Shown here: positions 21,929 through 26,164 of the stretch, one piece after another
Position numbering within the stretch: position 1 is the stretch's first letter
How the letters are laid out: every line of letters begins with the position of its first letter
Origin: Onthomonas sp964456525
Lineage (GTDB): Bacteria; Bacillota; Clostridia; Oscillospirales; Oscillospiraceae
Assembly (NCBI GenBank): GCA_964456525.1
Contig: CAYWAP010000024.1
Coordinates: 1 to 26,164, forward strand
Direction of reading: 5' to 3'
Length of the DNA: 26,164 nucleotides
Translations under genes and position numbers: made by a program
The notes under the pieces: model-generated
Databases searched by the model: none
The model's input: the letters and a program-made list of their open reading frames with translations, nothing else
Told to the model about the DNA's origin: nothing

Positions 21929-23458
21929 TTACATAAAATTGATAATCTGCTGGTCATCGGCATCCAGAATCCGCTGCATCGCGCGAATTTCTCTCACGTG
22001 GCCGGAGACGATGCCCTTAAAGCCCAGCATCTGGATCGTAATCAGCGGCGTCATGGCCACCACAGCCACCACGCCAAAGGCGTCTTGCAGCACCGCGTCA
22101 GCGCCCTGCAGGGCCACGCAGGCGCCGATGGCAAAGGGCAGGATAAAGCCCGAGGTCATCGGACCGCTGGCCACACCGCCGGAGTCAAAGGCGATGGCGG
22201 TGTACACCGGCGGGACCACCAGTGAGAGGGCCAGGGACAGGAAATAGCCCGGAATCACGTAATAGACAATGGAGAAATCACAGACAATCCGCAGCATAGC
22301 CAGCCCAATGGCCGCGCCCACGCCAAGGCACAGGCCGATAATCATGGAGCGCTTGGTAATCCTTCCCTCTGTCACGTCTTCCACCTGCTGGTTCAGCACA
22401 TGGATGGCCGGCTCTGCCAGAACCACCAGCACGCCGATGACCAAACCCAAAACCACCAGGAGCACTGGGGAGAAGTTGGCCAGTGCCAGCCCCAGTTTGT
22501 AGCCGATGGGCATAAAGCCCAAATTGACACCGGTCAAAAACAGAATCAGACCGACATAAGTGAAGACGACGCCCACCGCGATTTTCTTGAGCCGTCTCGC
22601 CGGCAGCTTCAGGAATGTGACCTGGCAGATCAGGAAGAACACGATGATGAGTCCCAAGGCGACTGTGACATCCTGGGTCATCTCCAGGGCGGTTTCCAAA
22701 AAGCTGAGGACAATTTCCTCGCTGACCTGATAATCGGGGATGGTGTAGGTCAGGCCGCTGTTGGCAGAAATGCCCAGCAGCAGGACCGCCAGCACCGGCC
22801 CGATGGAGCATAGGGCCACCAGGCCGAAGCTGTTCTCCTGGGACCGCCGGTCCCCCAAAACGTGGGAGATGCCGACGCCGAGGGCCATAATAAAGGGCAC
22901 CGTAATGGGACCGGTAGTCACGCCGCCGGAGTCAAAGGCCAGAGCCATGAGACCTGTGTTTTCCCGGACTGCCATAATCAGGGCCAGGGCAAACAGGAGC
23001 ATGTAAAAGAGCATAAGAATGTTGGACAGTTCCCGTTTAAAGACGATGCGCAACACGGCAACCATCAGAAACAGTCCCACACCAGCGCCTACGGCAAAGA
23101 CCAGGGCGGTTCCGTTGATGACCTCCTGCACCTGGCTGGCCAGGACTTGCAGATCTGGCTCGGCAATTGTGATGAGCATACCCAACACAAAACACACTAC
23201 CAGCAGCAGCCCCAACTTGCGCTGTTTGGACAGGCCGGAACCGACCTGCGTTCCCATAGGCGTCATCGCCAGATCGGCGCCCAGATTAAACAGACCAATT
23301 CCCACGATCAGCAGCACCGCCGAAATGGTAAACGTCACCAGTTCTGTCTTGGAAAAGTCAAAATAGGGGATAAGGGCCATGATGTAAACGATTACCGTAA
23401 TCGGTAAGGCTGACAGCAGTGCCTCCCGTATTTTCAATCCCAGTTCTTTCACTCGCAT
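21929..23458 (-). CDS. DUF1538 membrane protein with an internal duplication
   Basis: A 509-residue polytopic membrane protein made of two DUF1538 repeats. The first carries AEPDLQVL near residue 99 and AFDSGGVTTGP near 174. The second carries AEPAIHVL near 348 and AFDSGGVASGP near 423, an offset of about 249 residues. Such inverted or tandem repeats with a helix-breaking SGG-xxxGP motif are typical of secondary transporters, which is inference; the substrate is not known to me. The start is taken at the ATG (23458); a GTG one codon earlier and a GTG at 23452 (AAAGG 8 nt upstream) are alternatives. It is followed by two PII-like genes, suggesting regulated transport. Its leader is long and structured. 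Confidence 0.9.
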   Translation of the reverse strand: MRVKELGLKIREALLSALPITVIVYIMALIPYFDFSKTELVTFTISAVLLIVGIGLFNLGADLAMTPMGTQVGSGLSKQRKLGLLLVVCFVLGMLITIAEPDLQVLASQVQEVINGTALVFAVGAGVGLFLMVAVLRIVFKRELSNILMLFYMLLFALALIMAVRENTGLMALAFDSGGVTTGPITVPFIMALGVGISHVLGDRRSQENSFGLVALCSIGPVLAVLLLGISANSGLTYTIPDYQVSEEIVLSFLETALEMTQDVTVALGLIIVFFLICQVTFLKLPARRLKKIAVGVVFTYVGLILFLTGVNLGFMPIGYKLGLALANFSPVLLVVLGLVIGVLVVLAEPAIHVLNQQVEDVTEGRITKRSMIIGLCLGVGAAIGLAMLRIVCDFSIVYYVIPGYFLSLALSLVVPPVYTAIAFDSGGVASGPMTSGFILPFAIGACVALQGADAVLQDAFGVVAVVAMTPLITIQMLGFKGIVSGHVREIRAMQRILDADDQQIINFM

Positions 23459-23678
23459 CACCTTTCTTTCTGGTTCACATGAAGTTTTGTTTGAAACATG
23501 TCAGCGTTTCCAATGGATTTGCTCTGGAAACCATCCGCAACAGGGGCCAGGTGGGCGCCTTTATGCCGGGAAAAGTGCGCAAAAGGCCCTCCGAACGGCG
23601 CCTGTCTGCCCTCTGCCGACGGCACAGGAAGAGCCGGTGTGACCGCTTCACAGGGCTGATTGTGCCGCGCTTCCCTAC
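23459..23678 (-). promoter_or_regulatory. Long structured leader of the DUF1538-PII operon
   Basis: No gene is present here. Within the leader a nested hairpin is formed by CGGCACA/TGTGCCG (23620-23626 with 23661-23667), AGCC/GGCT (23632-23635 with 23654-23657) and TGTGA/TCACA (23638-23642 with 23648-23652, loop 5). Further on, near 23585-23606, the minus strand reads GGCGCC...GGGCCTTTT, a weak terminator-like hairpin. The layout would suit a cis-regulatory RNA, but no known riboswitch family was recognised. Confidence 0.45.
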
Positions 23679-23703
23679 CGTTTCCTCGATAGATTCGTTA
23701 CCT

Positions 23704-23732
23704 ATTATAGCAGAAAAAAAGAGATTTGCCTA
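23704..23732 (-). promoter_or_regulatory. Sigma-A promoter of the DUF1538-PII operon
   Basis: Minus strand: -35 TAGGCA (23727-23732), 17-nt spacer, perfect -10 TATAAT (23704-23709) with an upstream TGC (extended -10). It lies wholly inside the 55-bp sequence repeated on the other side of the gap, so a second copy occurs at 23859-23887. The leader to the start codon is about 240 nt. Confidence 0.65.
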
Positions 23733-23733
23733 C

Positions 23734-23833
23734 NNNNNNNNNNNNNNNNNNNNNNNNNNNNNNNNNNNNNNNNNNNNNNNNNNNNNNNNNNNNNNNNNNN
23801 NNNNNNNNNNNNNNNNNNNNNNNNNNNNNNNNN
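23734..23833. other. Scaffold gap of exactly 100 N
   Basis: An assembler-inserted run of 100 N, a placeholder of standard length and not measured sequence. The 55 bases before it are identical to the 55 bases after it. Confidence 0.99.
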
Positions 23834-23888
23834 CGTTTCCTCGATAGATTCGTTACCTATTATAGCAGAAAAAAAGAGATTTGCCTAC

Positions 23889-24306
23889 TATAAAATGAAA
23901 AGATTGTGCTGTAAGACGGGATATAGCTGGTCGAAAGGGGATGAATGGGACCAACGGGAAAAGGTGCATTGCGTCTTTTGGCGCTTGCCGCCCTCTGGGC
24001 TGAGCGGCTCTGCGTCGCCGCCGGTACTGGACCTCGTTGGCATGTTTCAAATAAGGCCCAAATTTGGGTATGGAAAAGCCGCAGATTTTGAAAACCTGCG
24101 GCTGGTGCAGAAAAGGGGGGAGAGCCACCAGGGAGGGACAACACCCCTTTTCTGCCTTTGATTTCCATTTTATACAGCGCCCACCATCTCCCAATGCCTG
24201 GAAGGCCGCGAACGGATCCTCTTTCACGGCTTCCGATGCAACGTCCCGAAATAAGAGCGCTCACCCGTTTGGTCAAAAAAGATTCTCTTGGAAGAACCGT
24301 ATGTAA
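23889..24306. other. Gene-free stretch with a cluster of inverted repeats
   Basis: No convincing gene was seen. It contains three perfect inverted repeats in a row: CCCAAATTTGGG (24057-24068), AGCCGCAG/CTGCGGCT (24077-24084 with 24096-24103) and the 12-bp pair GCAGAAAAGGGG/CCCCTTTTCTGC (24107-24118 with 24144-24155). The second can act as a terminator on the minus strand. The rest shows nothing recognisable. Its position next to an unresolved assembly gap suggests it may belong to a repeated element. Confidence 0.5.
24073..24103 (-). terminator. Candidate terminator downstream of the DUF6465 gene
   Basis: On the minus strand an 8-bp perfect stem AGCCGCAG/CTGCGGCT with an 11-nt loop is followed by TTTTCC. 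The T-run is short and the hairpin is about 200 nt beyond the stop codon, so this is tentative. Confidence 0.5.
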
Positions 24307-24621
24307 TTAGAGTTCGATCTTGCCGCTGAAGGAGTTGTTAATGACGTAATAAGCAGCGTTCTCCTCGGGCTTCAGATAGATCTCACAGGTCTTGACTGCC
24401 ACACGGCCGACCTCAGCCTTGAAAATAGCCTTGGCTTCTGCGACCACGGAAGCGGTATCGACTTCCTTGCCATCGTACTGCACTTTGACAACAGCCTTCT
24501 GGGGAGCGGCCTTCTTGGCAACTGCGGTGGCAGTGTCAGAGGTCTTTTTGGTTGCACGCTTTGCAGCGCCGGCAGCCTTTTTCACTGTGCTCTTTACTTC
24601 TTCAGTATTCACTTTCGCCAT
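24307..24621 (-). CDS. DUF6465 family protein with a histone-H1-like N-terminus
   Basis: A 104-residue protein in two parts. Residues 1-42 are rich in Lys, Ala and Thr (VKKAAGAAKRATKK, AVAKKAAPQK), like the tails of H1-type DNA-binding proteins and probably disordered. Residues 43-104 form a compact domain with VKVQYDGKEVDT, CEIYLKPEENAAYYVINN and a C-terminal KIEL, which I recognise as the DUF6465 family of Clostridia; its function is unknown. No signal peptide is present. AAAGG lies about 12 nt before the ATG. The promoter is a perfect consensus, so the protein should be abundant. Nucleic-acid binding is an inference from the basic tail. Confidence 0.88.
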   Translation of the reverse strand: MAKVNTEEVKSTVKKAAGAAKRATKKTSDTATAVAKKAAPQKAVVKVQYDGKEVDTASVVAEAKAIFKAEVGRVAVKTCEIYLKPEENAAYYVINNSFSGKIEL

Positions 24622-24721
24622 AATAAACCAAACCTTTCCGGATCATATGTAGAAGTTTCTCCACCCATTGGGGCGGGAAATTGGGTGTTCATTCAAGTGC
24701 TTATAATGCCCCGTTGCTGCT

Positions 24722-24750
24722 ATTATAATCACATTGCGGCCCAATGTCAA
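24722..24750 (-). promoter_or_regulatory. Perfect-consensus sigma-A promoter of the DUF6465 gene
   Basis: Minus strand: -35 TTGACA (24745-24750), 17-nt spacer, -10 TATAAT (24722-24727), all twelve bases matching. The start site near 24715 gives a leader of about 95 nt holding a CACCCA/TGGGTG hairpin around 24662-24687. Confidence 0.9.
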
Positions 24751-25005
24751 ATAACGGAACGACTAATTTTGAGGTAAATGAATCCCAAAATTTTAGGAAT
24801 AATAGATGATTTTTATAGTAAAACGCTTCTGATAAGTGCGGGAAAAAGGTCGATTTTCCTGCCGGGGCAGGGAAGAGCATACAGAACTGTGTTAAGATCT
24901 GTCGGTTTGAGAAACAGGGGGAATCGCTTAAATATCTTGAAATTAAAAATTCATCGTCCGGATGGCCCGTATCCAGCCGGGGGAAAGGACCGGCGGCAAG
25001 GCGCG
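24751..25005. other. Gene-free AT-rich spacer downstream of the DUF975 gene
   Basis: This stretch holds no gene. It contains the 3' flank of the DUF975 gene and otherwise AT-rich sequence without a clear motif. No T-run terminator was found. Confidence 0.5.
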
Positions 25006-25014
25006 TTACGCGCC
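25000..25014 (-). other. Hairpin with the DUF975 stop codon in its loop
   Basis: GGCGCG-TAA-CGCGCC: a perfect 6-bp GC stem whose 3-nt loop is the stop codon of the DUF975 gene. No T-run follows. It could slow ribosome release or protect the 3' end, or be a chance palindrome. Confidence 0.5.
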
Positions 25015-25731
25015 CTGGGAACCGGCTTCTTGCTGGAACGAGAGGCAGAGGGCGCGATAAAATTGGGCGTTGGTCATGCACCGGTAAGGATATGCGTAAA
25101 AGATACCGCCCAGGTACAGCGTGACGATGGTGAAAATATGCCAGCCCAGGAAGGAGAGATCCAGCACAAAGGCCTTCCGCTTATAGCCCCGCATCAGATT
25201 CCGGCTGATGCGGAACGCGTCGCGCCAATGCATGGTTGGATACTCCGCCAGAAGATAGGGGATGAGCCGGTACTGATAGAACTTGATAATACCGGGAACC
25301 AGGAAAACAAGACCCCACAGCAGACAAAACACCGTGCGCAGCAGCATAATGAAAACGGTGTTGAGATAACCGGTATAAAAATTCTGAAGAAGGCAGGACA
25401 GGGGCGGTTTTTCGTCCATATTGGTCAGAAAGAAGCGGCAGCAGCCCACCTTGAGGGATGGAAAGACAAGAAGGTTGAGCAGCACAATGACCGGGCCGAG
25501 GATGGCGCTGGCCACCGCCGCATACACTGCCCAGGCGGGGATGGTGTTGCTGTGATAAATCGTCAGACCGGCGATGGTGAAGGAGACGCTCCGGCCCACG
25601 AAATCCAGCTCAAAATGGGCGGTGATCAGGGTATAGAGCAGCAGATGAATCAGGGAAACCAGTACCAACGGCCAGTAGTTGGGGCGGACGCATGCCTTGG
25701 CCCGGCGCTTTAAATCATGACGTGACCACAT
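25006..25731 (-). CDS. DUF975 family integral membrane protein
   Basis: A 241-residue membrane protein with about five hydrophobic helices. The conserved DUF975 pattern is clear: a central long helix followed by GLVFLVPGIIKFYQYRLIPYLLAEYP, then the AFRISRNLMRGYKRKAFVLDLSFLGWHIF stretch, then YPYRCMTNAQFY near the C-terminus. The function is unknown. The N-terminus MWSRHDLKRRAKACVRPNYW is the usual soluble lead. AGGGGGAA lies about 4-6 nt before the ATG. It is transcribed alone from an extended -10 promoter, and its stop codon sits in a GC hairpin. Confidence 0.92.
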   Translation of the reverse strand: MWSRHDLKRRAKACVRPNYWPLVLVSLIHLLLYTLITAHFELDFVGRSVSFTIAGLTIYHSNTIPAWAVYAAVASAILGPVIVLLNLLVFPSLKVGCCRFFLTNMDEKPPLSCLLQNFYTGYLNTVFIMLLRTVFCLLWGLVFLVPGIIKFYQYRLIPYLLAEYPTMHWRDAFRISRNLMRGYKRKAFVLDLSFLGWHIFTIVTLYLGGIFYAYPYRCMTNAQFYRALCLSFQQEAGSQGA

Positions 25732-25767
25732 AAAATTCCCCCTGTTTTGAAAGAATATACATAATTT

Positions 25768-25796
25768 AGTGTATCACATACGCAATGGCGGCACAA
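25768..25796 (-). promoter_or_regulatory. Candidate promoter of the DUF975 gene
   Basis: Minus strand: -35 TTGTGC (25791-25796), 17-nt spacer, -10 TACACT (25768-25773) preceded by TGA, forming an extended -10. It lies 37 nt before the start codon. Confidence 0.5.
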
Positions 25797-25924
25797 GTGA
25801 AATTTTGCAGCGTCGGCAAAGGAGTTGCAGTAGTACAATACAACGAGAAACTTGCATAAACGCTGCGTTTGCTGCCGCACAGAGCAGATGTGTCCTATGG
25901 ATACTGCATCTTTTTTAGACCCCT

Positions 25925-26164
25925 CTATCTACTCCCCAAACGGCACTTAAAATCCGCATATTCAAAGGTTCGCAGGCAGTGCAATTGCCCGTTGGCACGC
26001 AAAACAAAGATGCTCGGCAGCTGCATTCCGTTAAACGTATTGTTTTTGCAGGTAGTGTAGATCGCCATATCCCCAAACAGCAGCAGATCTCCCTCTTGAA
26101 GGGGGGCGTTAAAGCTGTAGTCCCCGATGACGTCCCCGGCCAGGCAGGTGGGTCCGCCTAAGCG
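25925..26164 (-). CDS. nspC: Carboxynorspermidine decarboxylase, C-terminal part
   Basis: The last 79 codons of a minus-strand gene that enters from the right edge; the start lies outside the window. The reading frame ends in a TAG at 25925. It contains LGGPTCLAGDVIGDY, GDLLLFGDMAIYTTCKNNTFNGMQLPSI, the typical end of the PLP-dependent NspC family (fold III decarboxylases). The CLAGD stretch includes the active-site Cys and the Asp that bind the substrate's second amino group. NspC forms norspermidine or spermidine from the carboxy-precursor. Its partner carboxynorspermidine dehydrogenase would be expected upstream, to the right. Confidence 0.9.
   Translation of the reverse strand, partial: RLGGPTCLAGDVIGDYSFNAPLQEGDLLLFGDMAIYTTCKNNTFNGMQLPSIFVLRANGQLHCLRTFEYADFKCRLGSR

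Larger units (their letters stand above)
23679..23888 (+). repeat. 55-bp direct repeat flanking the gap
   Basis: The 55 bases 23679-23733 recur without a mismatch at 23834-23888, directly next to the N run. A 55-base exact overlap is what a de Bruijn assembler run at k=55 leaves at two contig ends, so this is probably one sequence written twice. The assembler not joining the contigs implies the 55-mer may also occur elsewhere in the genome. Confidence 0.95.

Noticed and set aside
23679..23888. The 55-bp repeat as an attachment site or transposon target duplication
   Set aside because: The copies abut a 100-N placeholder and their length equals a common assembly k-mer, so an assembly artefact is simpler.
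23895..24161. An 88-codon plus-strand frame after the gap as a small gene
   Set aside because: No ribosome site, no recognisable domain, and it runs through the inverted repeats.
1..26164. CRISPR arrays, insertion sequences or prophage genes
   Set aside because: No regularly spaced repeats, transposase or phage structural gene was recognised; the window is mostly core housekeeping genes.

Overview
The window looks like a chromosomal segment of a GC-rich, low-copy Firmicute of the Clostridia, most likely an Oscillospiraceae gut bacterium of the Flavonifractor/Oscillibacter/Lawsonibacter type. This is inferred from the gene families: a TrpR-like YerC regulator, DUF6465, DUF975, DUF1538, a PdaB-type sporulation deacetylase and an FHA-fused SEDS protein. 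Sigma-A promoters are classical and hairpin-plus-T-run terminators are abundant. No sequence search could be run, so the taxonomy is a judgement. A 100-N scaffold gap lies at 23734-23833.

Layout. 1-355: four minus-strand tRNA genes (Val, Asp, Phe, partial Gly) behind a perfect-consensus promoter. 452-2562 (minus): yerC-like regulator, SAM methyltransferase, hslO (Hsp33). 2699-4538 (plus): small PdaC/RsiV-N-terminus-like protein, then purA. 4593-8900 (minus): FHA-SEDS (FtsW/RodA) fusion, class B penicillin-binding protein and HAD phosphatase, a cell-wall synthesis operon. 9130-9930 (minus): orphan TagH/Wzt-like ABC ATPase. 10386-13282 (minus): fructokinase then a GH13 amylosucrase-type enzyme, a compact intracellular sucrose module with a LacI/cre-like operator. 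13413-14132 (plus): rpiB behind a long structured leader. 14159-16864 (plus): folate operon (HD-domain protein, folP, fused folB-folK, folA). 16906-18430 (plus): PdaB-type deacetylase with a sigma-E-like promoter, then a GNAT acetyltransferase. 18779-21058 (plus): YdjM-like membrane hydrolase and O-antigen-ligase-family protein. 21195-23458 (minus): duplicated DUF1538 membrane protein followed by two PII-like proteins. 24307-25731 (minus): DUF6465 histone-H1-like small protein and a DUF975 membrane protein. 25925-26164 (minus): the C-terminal end of nspC, running off the window.

How the genes work together. The SEDS glycosyltransferase and its class B transpeptidase form the usual polymerase/crosslinker pair, here with a phosphothreonine-reading FHA domain built in. 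In the sucrose module the GH13 enzyme would release fructose and the kinase would phosphorylate it. The folate operon covers pterin aldolase, pyrophosphokinase, dihydropteroate synthase and dihydrofolate reductase, but folE and a recognised dihydroneopterin-triphosphate phosphatase are absent; the leading HD protein may supply a phosphatase. The DUF1538 protein with two PII-like partners looks like a regulated membrane transport system of unknown substrate and is the best candidate for an undescribed system. Several intergenic stretches hold strong secondary structure with no recognised RNA family: 9016-9123, 10177-10229, 13470-13589, 23620-23667 and 24057-24155.
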